DNA from: JACPPO01 sp965262505
Lineage (GTDB): Bacteria > Acidobacteriota > Vicinamibacteria > Vicinamibacterales > UBA2999
DNA: 64,000 bases
Direction: 5' to 3'
NCBI GenBank assembly: GCA_965262505.1
Contig: CBDHFM010000030.1
Coordinates: 3,658,001 to 3,722,000, forward strand
Shown here one piece after another: positions 32,446-40,227 of this stretch. The notes beneath the pieces are model-generated. The model made no database searches and was not told the DNA's origin. It saw only the letters and a list, made by a program, of their open reading frames with translations. Both the position numbers and the translations under genes were made by a program. Position 1 is the first letter of the stretch. Each line of letters begins with the position of its first letter.

Positions 32446-33290
32446 CAGCCTGGGTACCCGTGGCCGTCGCCGCTCGGGCCTGCGACAGGATGCCGTGGAG
32501 TTGCCGCAGCCCTTCGGTCAGCGCCGCCGGGCCTGGCTGCAGGATGTACGCCGATTTGATTTCGTAGATCTGCCCCTCGCGGACGGCGGCCACGTCGTTC
32601 CACCCCACCCGCGCCGCGATTCGTTCCTTCCGCACGGCCTTCCCGCACCAGGACGCGACGATGACCTCAGGGTCGCGGCGTACGACTTCGTCCGACGTGA
32701 CGATGCGGTCCCGCCCGAGTTTCGCGTCTCGCAGCTCAGGGAAGATCGGGGCGCCCCCCGCGATCTCGACAAGCTCCTCGACCCACCGGATGCCTGAAAT
32801 GAGTGGATTGTCCCATTCCTCGAAGAAGACCCGCGGCCGCGGGAGGCTGGTGGCCGCCGCGCGGACGGCGTCGATCTCGAGCTCCAGCCTGGCGGCGAGG
32901 GACTCCGCACCGTCGGCGCAGCCGACCAGGCCGCCAAGCACGCGAATCATCTGGAGGATTTCGACGACGCTTCGCTGGTTGAAGACCGTGACCGGATAGC
33001 CCCGGCGGATGAGCTCCGCGGCAATGTCAGCCTGCAGGTCGGAGAACCCAAGCACGAGATCGGGCCTGAGCGCCTCGATCTTGCTGAATCGCGCGTTGAG
33101 GAAGGCGGAGACGCGCGGCTTGTGCCGCGCTTCAGGAGGCCTGATCGTGTACCCCGACACCCCGACACCCCGACACCCCGACACCCCGACACCCAGACAC
33201 CCCGACGACGCGATCGCCCTGCCCGAGGAGGTACAGGGTTTCTGTCGTCTCCTCGGTGAGACACACGATGCGGGACGGATAGCTGCTCAT
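32446..33290 (-). pseudogene. Second BtuF-like substrate-binding protein, out of frame through an 8-bp repeat
   Basis: ATG 33290 overlaps the stop of the upstream gene (ATGA). Residues 1-33 are the BtuF start (SRIVCLTEETTETLYLLG, DRVVGVSG); then seven 8-bp repeats put the frame into a stop after about 20 more residues. In another frame the protein resumes with GYTIRPPEARHKPRVSAFLN and continues to LTEGLRQLHGILSQ. Two, five or eight repeat units would restore the frame; seven do not. No signal peptide. The normal stop near 32450 is missing too: the frame stays open to 31976, opposite the convergent gene. Confidence 0.75.
33151..33206 (-). repeat. 8-bp tandem repeat inside the btuF-like coding region (7 units)
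   Basis: Seven head-to-tail copies of GTCGGGGT on the minus strand; the sixth unit counted from 33151 has one change (GTCTGGGT). The sequence expands a native GVSG coding segment. Unit length is not a multiple of three, so each unit gained or lost changes the reading frame. Confidence 0.95.
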
Positions 33291-33997
33291 GCCTCGCTCG
33301 TTTGCCGGACGTCGAGCGGGGTGCCCGCGGCGCTTGCGCCGCGGGCTACGAGATCCGCCCAGGTAAACGACTCGCGGGTCACGCGCTCGCCCAGCTCGAG
33401 CACCAGCGGCTCTGTGAACATGGGCCCGTCGTAGACGCACGTGTGGAACTCGCCATGCTCGCCGCACGGATCGACACCTGCCGGTAGGTCGCGCAATAGC
33501 GCTCGGTCCCACTCGCGGCCGGCGAATGACACGTCCACCACGCGCGTGTCCACACAGGCGAGCTTGGCCCGCAAGCCTCCGTCGAGCATCTGCCCGGCGA
33601 GCGCGGGCGTGGGAATGCCCCAGAGCGGGAAGAGAGGCAGCAGGCCGCTGCCGGCCAGCCGGTCCTCGCGATAGCGGCGCACGTCTTCGAGGAACAGGTC
33701 GCCAAACGCCGCGTGTGTGAAGCCCTCGCTCACTGCGGCTGTGACGGCCTCTCGCATGCGCGCTTCGTAGATCTCGTTCGTGCAGGGGTGTGGGATCGGT
33801 ACCACGCGAAGGGGAAGACCGGCCGCAGTCGCCTGCGCTTTAAGGACGTCGCGGCGGACGGCGTGCATCGCGACCCGATCGACCGCTTCATTCACCGTCG
33901 TCAGCAGCCCGCCGACGCACCCGGGGTGCGCCTGGTTCAGGAGGTGCAGCGCCCAGGCGCTGTCCTTGCCGCTGCTCCACGACAGCAGGACCTTCAC
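33287..33997 (-). CDS. DUF71/COG2102 (Dph6-like) ATP-pyrophosphatase in a B12 operon
   Basis: About 236 residues. The PP-loop SSGKDSAWALHLL at the N-terminus is the ATP site; EARMREAV, FGDLFLEDVRRYREDRL and CGEHGEFHTCVYDGPMF are the conserved blocks of the family. GTG 33997 overlaps the btuF stop (GTGA) and GGAGG precedes it. The archaeal/eukaryotic branch makes diphthamide; a bacterial branch found beside B12 transport genes was predicted from comparative genomics to act in B12 salvage. The riboswitch-led operon here places it in that branch. Reaction not known. Confidence 0.85.
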   Translation of the reverse strand: MKVLLSWSSGKDSAWALHLLNQAHPGCVGGLLTTVNEAVDRVAMHAVRRDVLKAQATAAGLPLRVVPIPHPCTNEIYEARMREAVTAAVSEGFTHAAFGDLFLEDVRRYREDRLAGSGLLPLFPLWGIPTPALAGQMLDGGLRAKLACVDTRVVDVSFAGREWDRALLRDLPAGVDPCGEHGEFHTCVYDGPMFTEPLVLELGERVTRESFTWADLVARGASAAGTPLDVRQTSEA

Positions 33998-34920
33998 TCG
34001 AATGCCTCCGGGTGCAGCGCTCGCGCCAGCGCTTCGGCAGCCAGCCCCATGCGCGGTCCTGGAACCACGAGGTAGGAGCCGTCCAGGAAGTGGATACGAC
34101 CGCTTCTGACGGCGGGGATGGACGCCAGGGTCGCCCACAGGCTCTGCGCGCGCTGTACGTCCGCGGTCGCCATCATGCTCGTCGCGTGGATTTCAATAAT
34201 CGCCTCTGGAGCGCTGGCGAGCAGCGTCTCTTGCGAAGGCTGCACGGACTCCCGCCGCACGTCGGCAAACACGTTGGCGCCCCCCGCGATCTGCAGGATG
34301 TCGTGCAGGAAGCCGACGCCGCCGCTCACATACATCTGCTGCAGCGATTGCGGCTGCCGGCTGAAGACGAGGAGCGTGCGCGGCCGCGGGTACGGGCGGA
34401 CCCTGGCCTGCACGGCATCGAGCTGCGCCTGAATCTCACGTGCCTTGCGCTCGCCGTCTGCCGTATGACCTGTGGCGGCGCCCAGGTCGCGCAGGGCTTG
34501 AAGAACCCCCGTCACACCGCCGTGCCGGTAGGTGAACGTGCGGATGCCGGCTCGGGCGAGCTGCACTTCCAGCACGGTCTGCGAGCCGTAGGTGAGCACG
34601 AGATCCGGCCGAAGCGCGAGGATGCGTTCCACATCTGGATCGAGCAGGGCGCCGACGCGCGGCAGCGCCTCCACCTCTGGCGGGAACTCGTCATAGCTGC
34701 TGACGGCGATGACTTGCGGGCCCACGCCGATCGCAAACAGCATTTCGGTCAGCGCGGGAACGAGCGAAATGACGCGTGTGACGGGCGCATCGCTGTTCCC
34801 GGAGACCTGACGGCCCTCGGCTGCAGAGTGAGCAATGACGGGGGATCCCGAGACCTTCAGCGCGCCGGTCACGGCGACGAGCGCCGCGAGGAGAATCAGG
34901 CTTTTCGGATAAGCAGCCAT
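33994..34920 (-). CDS. btuF: Periplasmic cobalamin-binding protein BtuF
   Basis: A 308-residue helical-backbone metal-receptor protein. Start ATG 34920 gives a signal peptide (residues 7-24). VTRVISLVPALTEMLFAIG, LLDPDVERILALRPDLVLTYG and GGVGFLHDILQIAGGANVFAD are BtuF/FhuD-type blocks. It overlaps the btuC end by 25 bp. It would hand corrinoids to the BtuCD pump in the inner membrane. Expression is presumably shut off by B12 through the riboswitch at 36848-36965. Confidence 0.88.
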   Translation of the reverse strand: MAAYPKSLILLAALVAVTGALKVSGSPVIAHSAAEGRQVSGNSDAPVTRVISLVPALTEMLFAIGVGPQVIAVSSYDEFPPEVEALPRVGALLDPDVERILALRPDLVLTYGSQTVLEVQLARAGIRTFTYRHGGVTGVLQALRDLGAATGHTADGERKAREIQAQLDAVQARVRPYPRPRTLLVFSRQPQSLQQMYVSGGVGFLHDILQIAGGANVFADVRRESVQPSQETLLASAPEAIIEIHATSMMATADVQRAQSLWATLASIPAVRSGRIHFLDGSYLVVPGPRMGLAAEALARALHPEAFE

Positions 34921-35942
34921 AAGAAGAACGGTCCTCCCAACATGGCGGTCACGACGCCGACAGGTACCTCCACGGGCGCCAGCACGGTGCGCGCCACCAG
35001 GTCGCACGCGACCAGGAACGCCGCGCCAAAAAGCGCCGCCGCCGGCAGGACGATGCGGTGGTCAACGCCTGCCATCAGCCTCACCAGGTGCGGGACCACG
35101 ATGCCGACGAAGCCGATGGGGCCGGCAAGCGACACGGCGGCGCTCGTCGCGAGCGCGGCGCTGATGAACGCCAGGCGCTGCGTCCGTGCCACGTCCACCC
35201 CGCGCGTCGCAGCGGTGTCGGCGCCAACGCTCAGGACGTTCAGGGACGAGGACACCAGCGCGAATATCACGAAGGCGACCACGATCAGCGGAAGGGCGCC
35301 AAGGATCGGGCCGAAGCCGCCGACGTCGAGGTCGCCCATCAGCCAGCGGACGGTCCGGTAGATCTCGGCGAAGTCCCCCATGTACTGGACGAACAGAATC
35401 AGCGCCGAGAACAACGAGTTCAAGGTGACGCCGGCCAGGAGCAGGACCGACGTTGAGATGGGGCGCCCAGGCCTGGTCGCCATGGCATAGACGATGGCCG
35501 CGGAGAAAAACGCGCCGGCCAGGCTGGCCAACGGCACGGGCGACAGCGGCCCTAGCGTGATCGCGGCGCCGAATGAAATGGCGAGGATGGCGCCCAGGGC
35601 CGCGCCAGCGGAGACCCCGAGAGTAAACGGCGTCGCAAGGGGATTGCGCAACAGCGCCTGCAGCACGACACCCGCCGAGGCGAGTGCCGCGCCCACGATC
35701 GCGCCGGCCAGTACCCGGGGCAGGCGAGCGATGAAGAAGATCTGGGCATCGACGTTATCGGCGAAGGGGATGGACTGGTCGAACACGCGGGACAGGCTGA
35801 TGGACGTGCTGCCGACAAGCGGAGCCAGCAGGCACGTCCCCAGCGCGAGCGCGCCGTAGGCAAGCAGCGTCAGGGCCAGGCGCGCCCGGATCGGTCGCGG
35901 CCCGGCGCTTACGCGAAGCATCGTCGACTCTAAGAAAGTCAT
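34896..35942 (-). CDS. btuC: Cobalamin ABC transporter permease BtuC (FecCD family)
   Basis: A 348-residue permease with about ten membrane helices. Family marks: RLPRVLAGAIVGAALASAGVVLQALLRNPLA near residues 73-103, LGVSAGAALGA, and GPIGFVGIVVPHLVRL near 270-290, part of the ATPase-contact loop. It starts 7 bp after the btuD stop. Confidence 0.92.
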   Translation of the reverse strand: MTFLESTMLRVSAGPRPIRARLALTLLAYGALALGTCLLAPLVGSTSISLSRVFDQSIPFADNVDAQIFFIARLPRVLAGAIVGAALASAGVVLQALLRNPLATPFTLGVSAGAALGAILAISFGAAITLGPLSPVPLASLAGAFFSAAIVYAMATRPGRPISTSVLLLAGVTLNSLFSALILFVQYMGDFAEIYRTVRWLMGDLDVGGFGPILGALPLIVVAFVIFALVSSSLNVLSVGADTAATRGVDVARTQRLAFISAALATSAAVSLAGPIGFVGIVVPHLVRLMAGVDHRIVLPAAALFGAAFLVACDLVARTVLAPVEVPVGVVTAMLGGPFFLWLLIRKA

Positions 35943-35949
35943 GCCACTG

Positions 35950-36762
35950 TCATGTCGCGCGCCGGATGGGCACCACCGTCAGGTGACCCGACGTCTCGTG
36001 AAACTGGACGTCAGCTTCGACATCGTAGAGCTGCTGAATCATGGCGACGGTCAGCACCTCGCGGGTGGGTCCGTGCGCGAGGACGCGGCCGGCGCGAACC
36101 AGGACCAGCGAATCGCACACTGACGCCGCCAGGTTGAGATCGTGCGTGGCGAGCACCATCGAAACGCCGCGGTCGTGATTGAGGCGGCGGAGCAGCGACG
36201 CTACTTCCATCTGGTAGGCCAGGTCGAGTGAGGCCGTGGGTTCGTCGAGCAGCAGCACCTCTGGCGCCTGCGCGAGTGCGCTGGCGATCACGACGCGCTG
36301 CTTCTCCCCGCCGCTGAGCGTCATGTACGCGCGTTCCGCCAGGTGGGAGGTGCCGGTGGCGGAGAGGGAGTCGTGTGCGATTGCGATGTCCTCCGGGCCC
36401 TCCAACTGGAAGGCGCCGAGGTGAGGGTGCCGCCCCATCAGGACCATTTCGAGCACGGTGTAATCGAAGGCGGGATGCGTTTCCTGTGGGACGACCGCGA
36501 TGTGCCTGGCCAGTGCGCGTCGCGAGATGCCGTCGATGGCGCGGCCGCCCAACGTGACCGCACCCTCGTGCGGACGCAGCACGCCGGCCATGAGTTTCAG
36601 CAGCGTCGTCTTGCCGCACCCGTTCGGGCCGAGCAGCCCAGTCAACGACCCGGGCTGAACGGCGACCGACACGTCGCACAGCGAGAACGAGCGCGTCGCC
36701 CCGTCGGGCGAGCCGTATCCGGAGTCGTATCCGAACGAAACGTGTGCAACCTGGAGGGTCAT
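35950..36762 (-). CDS. btuD: Cobalamin ABC transporter ATPase BtuD
   Basis: A 270-residue ATPase: Walker A GPNGCGKTT, Q-loop in VVPQETH, signature LSGGEKQR, Walker B VLLLDEPTASLD and switch His in ATHD. ATG 36762 is chosen because AGGAGA precedes it; longer in-frame starts up to 36945 would translate the riboswitch. First gene of the operon. Confidence 0.93.
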   Translation of the reverse strand: MTLQVAHVSFGYDSGYGSPDGATRSFSLCDVSVAVQPGSLTGLLGPNGCGKTTLLKLMAGVLRPHEGAVTLGGRAIDGISRRALARHIAVVPQETHPAFDYTVLEMVLMGRHPHLGAFQLEGPEDIAIAHDSLSATGTSHLAERAYMTLSGGEKQRVVIASALAQAPEVLLLDEPTASLDLAYQMEVASLLRRLNHDRGVSMVLATHDLNLAASVCDSLVLVRAGRVLAHGPTREVLTVAMIQQLYDVEADVQFHETSGHLTVVPIRRAT

Positions 36763-36847
36763 CGTCTCCTGTCGGCGTCCTTCGCGCCGAACTCGCTCGT
36801 GTGGAGCGCCTGGTCGTACGACCTGGCGAGCGAGCAACGGGAACAAG

Positions 36848-36965
36848 CGCCGGGGCAGGTTTCCTGACTCGCGGATTCGTGTGTGCTCGAATCCGCTTAC
36901 AGTGGCGGGACCGTGTGGGCTTCTCACCCACTTCCCCTGTATCACCCGGGCGGTGTCAGTTGTGA
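36848..36965 (-). promoter_or_regulatory. Cobalamin (AdoCbl) riboswitch
   Basis: On the minus strand the conserved run appears in order: GGTGATACAGGGGAA, the GGTGAGAA/CCCACACGGTCCCGCCACTGT segment including the B12 box GCCACTG, a long hairpin (GCGGATTCG/CGAATCCGC), then GAGTCAGGAAACCTGCC. This is the standard AdoCbl aptamer. It lies 86 bp before the btuD start, so high cobalamin should turn the btuDCF operon down, by occluding the ribosome site or by termination. Confidence 0.95.
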
Positions 36966-36988
36966 GGCGCAGTATAGCACGCTAGAAT
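36960..36988. promoter_or_regulatory. Overlapping divergent promoters for mqnE and the btu operon
   Basis: Rightward: TTGTGA (36960-36965), 17-bp spacer, TAGAAT (36983-36988), starting a very short leader before the mqnE GTG at 37005. Leftward: TATACT on the minus strand (36971-36976) would start RNA near 36965, exactly at the riboswitch 5' end; its -35 is weak. The two promoters overlap, so they may exclude each other. Confidence 0.55.
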
Positions 36989-37004
36989 TCGTGAAGGTTT
37001 CCGT

Positions 37005-38138
37005 GTGAATTCACGTATTCAGTCCGCCGGACTAGCCGACATCGACGACAAGCTCCACTCGAGCGAACGCCTCAGTTCGGCCGACGGCATCCGTCTGTTC
37101 GAGTGCCCAGACCTCCTGGCGGTGGGGTCGCTCGCGAATCGCGAACGAGAGAAGCGACACGGCGCGCGGACCTACTTCAACTACAACCTTCGCCTCGAGC
37201 CGACGAACGTCTGCGTGGCGAGCTGTCTGTTTTGTTCGTTCGCGCGGCTGAAGCCGACCGACGGAGCCGCTTATACGATGTCGCTCGAGCAGGCGTGGGA
37301 CAAACTGCGTCGGCGCTCGGACCAGCCCCTCACTGAACTCCACATCGTCAACGGCCTGAACCCTGAACTTCCCTTCAGCTACTACACCGAGCTGTTGCAG
37401 GGGTTCAAACGTATACGGCCCGGGATTCACCTGAAATGCTTCACAGCCGTGGAGATCGCGTTCTTTGCCGATCTATACGGCATGAGCGACGAGCAGGTGC
37501 TGCGTGAGCTCATGGCCGCCGGGCTGGACTCGCTGCCTGGCGGAGGTGCCGAGATCTTCGCGGAACGCGTGCGCCGCAAGATCTGTGACGACAAGTGCGG
37601 CACGGAGAGGTACCTCGACATCCACCGCACGGCGCACGGCCTGGGGATGCGTACGAACGTCACGATGCTGTACGGCCACATCGAGACGTTCGAGGAGCGG
37701 GTGGATCACATGCTGCGGTCGCGGGCGCTGCAGGATGAGACCGGCGGTTTCCAGGCGTTCATCCCGCTGGCCTTCCATCCCGACAACAACCAGATGCGGA
37801 AGCTGCCGGCGCCGAGCGCCACCGACACATTGAGGGTGCATGCGGTGTCGAGGTTGATGCTCGACAACATTCCGCACATCAAGGCGTTCTGGATTGCGAC
37901 AGGGGTCGACGTGGCCCAGGCGGCGCTCTGGTTCGGCGTGGATGACCTCGACGGGACGGTCCAGGAGGAGAAGATTTACCACATGGCCGGCTCCCCGACA
38001 CCGGAGGGCCTCACGATGGCCCAACTGACCCACCTCGTCCGCGGGGCCGGTCGGGAGCCGCTCGAGCGGGACACGTTTTACAACGTCAAAGAGGCGATCT
38101 CCTGCCGACCTGTTGAGGGCGGCAGCCACGCGCTATAA
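37005..38138 (+). CDS. mqnE: Aminofutalosine synthase MqnE (radical SAM)
   Basis: A 377-residue radical SAM enzyme that joins 3-(1-carboxyvinyloxy)benzoate to SAM in the futalosine route to menaquinone. The cluster motif is C70-x3-C74-x2-C77 (CVASCLFCSFA). The preceding FNYNLRLEPTNVC, then HIVNGLNPELPFSYY, GAEIFAERVRRKICDDKC and FIPLAFHPDNNQM, separate MqnE from MqnC. GTG 37005 has GAAGG upstream. It is followed by nadA with a promoter at its very end. Confidence 0.93.
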   Translation: MNSRIQSAGLADIDDKLHSSERLSSADGIRLFECPDLLAVGSLANREREKRHGARTYFNYNLRLEPTNVCVASCLFCSFARLKPTDGAAYTMSLEQAWDKLRRRSDQPLTELHIVNGLNPELPFSYYTELLQGFKRIRPGIHLKCFTAVEIAFFADLYGMSDEQVLRELMAAGLDSLPGGGAEIFAERVRRKICDDKCGTERYLDIHRTAHGLGMRTNVTMLYGHIETFEERVDHMLRSRALQDETGGFQAFIPLAFHPDNNQMRKLPAPSATDTLRVHAVSRLMLDNIPHIKAFWIATGVDVAQAALWFGVDDLDGTVQEEKIYHMAGSPTPEGLTMAQLTHLVRGAGREPLERDTFYNVKEAISCRPVEGGSHAL

Positions 38139-38139
38139 T
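38111..38139 (+). promoter_or_regulatory. Candidate nadA promoter inside the end of mqnE
   Basis: A perfect TATAAT at 38134-38139 with TGTTGA 17 bp upstream (38111-38116). The -35 match is poor. It would give a leader of about 30 nt before the preferred nadA start. Confidence 0.45.
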
Positions 38140-38178
38140 TTCCTCAGGTCCAGGCTCCGTCGGGCAGATAGTCCAATC

Positions 38179-39378
38179 GTGGGGTTTGGCCTTTTTAACG
38201 TCTCTACTTTGCGAAAAGTTTCACAAGCGTTGACCGAAGCCATAGCGTCCACCGTTCCGCTGCTCACCGAATTCGAGAAGGCGCACATCTCCGAGCGCCA
38301 GGCCCTCCCTGAGACGTACCTGGGCCTGCCGGATGAGGAGATGGACGCTCGGATTGCCGCGGCACGCCAGACGCTCGGTCGTCGTCTCCTGATTCTCGGC
38401 CACCACTATCAGCGCGATGAGGTCATCAAGTTCGCCGACCGCACGGGGGACTCGTTCCGTCTTGCCCGTGAGGTGGCGTCACGGCCTGATGCCGACTACA
38501 TCGTGTTCTGCGGCGTTCACTTCATGGCCGAGAGCGCCGACGTCCTGGGTGCCCCGCATCAGCACGTCATCCTGCCGGACCTGGCCGCCGGATGTTCGAT
38601 GGCCGACATGGCGGCGCCTGATCAGCTCGAGAACTGCTGGGAGGAGCTGACGCAGATGGGCATTGCCGGCGTCGTGCCGGTGACCTACATCAATTGCGCA
38701 GCGGCCATCAAAGCCTTCGTGGGCGAGCGAGGCGGCACGGTCTGCACGTCATCCAACGCGGCGGCGACGTTGAAGTGGGCGTTCGCGCGCGGCGAGAAGG
38801 TGCTCTTCCTGCCGGATCAGCATCTCGGTCGCAACACCGCGTACAAGATGGGCATCGCGCTCGACGAGATGGTGGTGTGGGATCCGCACGAAATGTTCGG
38901 CGGCCTCGATCCGGACCAGGTGGCGCGGGCGAGGATGATCCTCTGGAAGGGTCATTGCTCCGTCCATACACGTTTCTCGGCGCAGCAGATCGCCAGCATC
39001 AGGACGCAGCACCCTGGCGTGCGCGTCATCGTCCATCCGGAGGTGCCGTGGGAGGTCGTCGAGGCGGCCGACGACAGCGGCAGCACGGAGTACATCATCA
39101 AGACCGTCACCGGCAGTCCAGCGGGTTCCATCTGGGCTGTTGGCACCGAGGTCCACCTGGTGAGTCGTCTCGCGAGCGATCTGGCGCCGGAGCGAACCGT
39201 CCTTTCGCTCGATCGGTTCGGCTGCCTGTGCTCAACGATGTTCCGCGTGTCGCCGAATCATCTCCTCTGGATACTGGAGGAGCTCCTAGAAGGCCGAGTC
39301 CACAACCGCATCGTGGTGCCGGACGACCAGAAGCACTGGACACGGGTCGCGCTCGATCGGATGTTGTCTATCCAATAA
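38179..39378 (+). CDS. nadA: Quinolinate synthase NadA
   Basis: Makes quinolinate from iminoaspartate and DHAP for NAD synthesis; a [4Fe-4S] enzyme. Blocks: LGHHYQRDEVIKFAD, FCGVHFMAESADVL, LPDLAAGCSMADMA, INCAAAIKAF, CTSSNAAATLKWAF, FLPDQHLGRNTAYKMG, KGHCSVHTRF and the RFGCLCSTMFR region with the last cluster Cys. The start is uncertain: GTG 38179 is used here; TTG 38113 (overlapping mqnE), 38209 or 38230 are alternatives and none has a good ribosome site. nadB and nadC are not in the window. Confidence 0.92.
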   Translation: MGFGLFNVSTLRKVSQALTEAIASTVPLLTEFEKAHISERQALPETYLGLPDEEMDARIAAARQTLGRRLLILGHHYQRDEVIKFADRTGDSFRLAREVASRPDADYIVFCGVHFMAESADVLGAPHQHVILPDLAAGCSMADMAAPDQLENCWEELTQMGIAGVVPVTYINCAAAIKAFVGERGGTVCTSSNAAATLKWAFARGEKVLFLPDQHLGRNTAYKMGIALDEMVVWDPHEMFGGLDPDQVARARMILWKGHCSVHTRFSAQQIASIRTQHPGVRVIVHPEVPWEVVEAADDSGSTEYIIKTVTGSPAGSIWAVGTEVHLVSRLASDLAPERTVLSLDRFGCLCSTMFRVSPNHLLWILEELLEGRVHNRIVVPDDQKHWTRVALDRMLSIQ

Positions 39379-39442
39379 TGTCCGAGTACCATCGGTGGTT
39401 CAGGCGCCTCGCAAAGGGGCGCCCTACGCACGAGGAGAACTC

Positions 39443-40039
39443 ATGGCGCACGAACTCCCGAAGCTCTCTTATGACTTCGCTGCCCTCGAACCGCACATCG
39501 ATGCGCAGACGATGCAGATTCATCACGGGAAGCATCACCAGGCCTACGTCAACAATCTGAACGCCGCGTTGGAGAAGCATCCCGATCTGCAGTCGAAGAG
39601 CCTCGACGACCTGTGCCGCGGGGTGAAGAGCGTTCCCGAGGACATCCGGACCGCGGTGCGCAACAACGGCGGCGGCCACTGGAACCACTCCCGGTTCTGG
39701 ACGTGGATGGCGCCAGGCGCCGGCGGCGCGCCGACCGGTAAGATCGCTGACGCGCTCAAGGCCTCGTTCGGCAGCTTCGACGCGTTCAAGGAGCAGTGGG
39801 GCAAGGCGGGCGCCGGCCGCTTCGGCAGCGGGTGGGTGTGGCTGCTCAAAGACGGCGGCACGTTATCGATTACGAGCACGCCCAACCAGGACAACCCGCT
39901 GATGGAAGGCAAGAACGCGATTCTCGGGCTCGACGTCTGGGAGCATGCCTACTACCTCAAGTACCAGAACCGCCGGCCGGACTACATCAGCGCGTGGTGG
40001 AATGTTGTCAACTGGTCCGAGGTGAACAAGGCGCTCTGA
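39443..40039 (+). CDS. sodA: Superoxide dismutase, Mn/Fe family
   Basis: A 198-residue SOD. Metal ligands are H27 (QIHHGKHH), H82 (GGGHWNHS), D164 and H168 (DVWEHAYYLKYQN). G78 in GGGH and Q149 in NQDNPL are the Mn-type markers, so Mn is more likely than Fe, though cambialistic use is possible. AGGAG precedes the ATG. No signal peptide, so cytoplasmic. It is followed by a hairpin terminator. Confidence 0.92.
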   Translation: MAHELPKLSYDFAALEPHIDAQTMQIHHGKHHQAYVNNLNAALEKHPDLQSKSLDDLCRGVKSVPEDIRTAVRNNGGGHWNHSRFWTWMAPGAGGAPTGKIADALKASFGSFDAFKEQWGKAGAGRFGSGWVWLLKDGGTLSITSTPNQDNPLMEGKNAILGLDVWEHAYYLKYQNRRPDYISAWWNVVNWSEVNKAL

Positions 40040-40072
40040 ATCTTCGTCGATGACCTTCGGGAAGGTGGCCAA

Positions 40073-40100
40073 CGGACGGGTCCCGAATGGGGCCCGTCCG
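40073..40100 (+). terminator. Hairpin after sod
   Basis: Stem CGGACGGG/CCCGTCCG with further TCCC/GGGG pairing around loop GAAT, followed by GTCCCTT. The stem is very stable but the T-tract is poor, so termination efficiency is uncertain. Confidence 0.55.
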
Positions 40101-40150
40101 GTCCCTTCTGGGCGCGCTCACCAGTCGTCACTTCAGCGATATCTTATTGA

Positions 40151-40167
40151 TTTCAAACAGTTTGAAA
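40151..40167. promoter_or_regulatory. Perfect palindrome upstream of the SUF promoter
   Basis: TTTCAAAC-A-GTTTGAAA, 8-bp arms with one central base, 10 bp before the -35 box of the SUF operon. It is placed like an activator or second regulator site. Sequence unlike the IscR-like operator at 40198. Confidence 0.5.
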
Positions 40168-40176
40168 AGTTCCGGC

Positions 40177-40211
40177 TTGATAAAGATGCTCAAATGCGAC
40201 TATATTAGTCG
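40177..40211 (+). promoter_or_regulatory. SUF operon promoter with IscR type-1-like operator
   Basis: TTGATA (40177-40182), 18-bp spacer, TATATT (40201-40206). Across the -10 lies CGACT-ATATT-AGTCG (40197-40211), a perfect palindrome apart from the centre; its core GACT-RWWWY-AGTC fits the E. coli IscR type-1 consensus at every position. Binding there would block RNA polymerase, so [Fe-S]-loaded Rrf2 protein probably represses the operon. Confidence 0.7.
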
Positions 40212-40227
40212 TATCTTTGAGACATTG

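Noticed and set aside
33151..33206. CRISPR-like array
   Set aside because: Units are 8 bp with no spacers; it is a microsatellite.
36763..36945. Upstream extension of btuD through in-frame starts
   Set aside because: It would translate the cobalamin riboswitch; ATG 36762 with AGGAGA gives the normal N-terminus.
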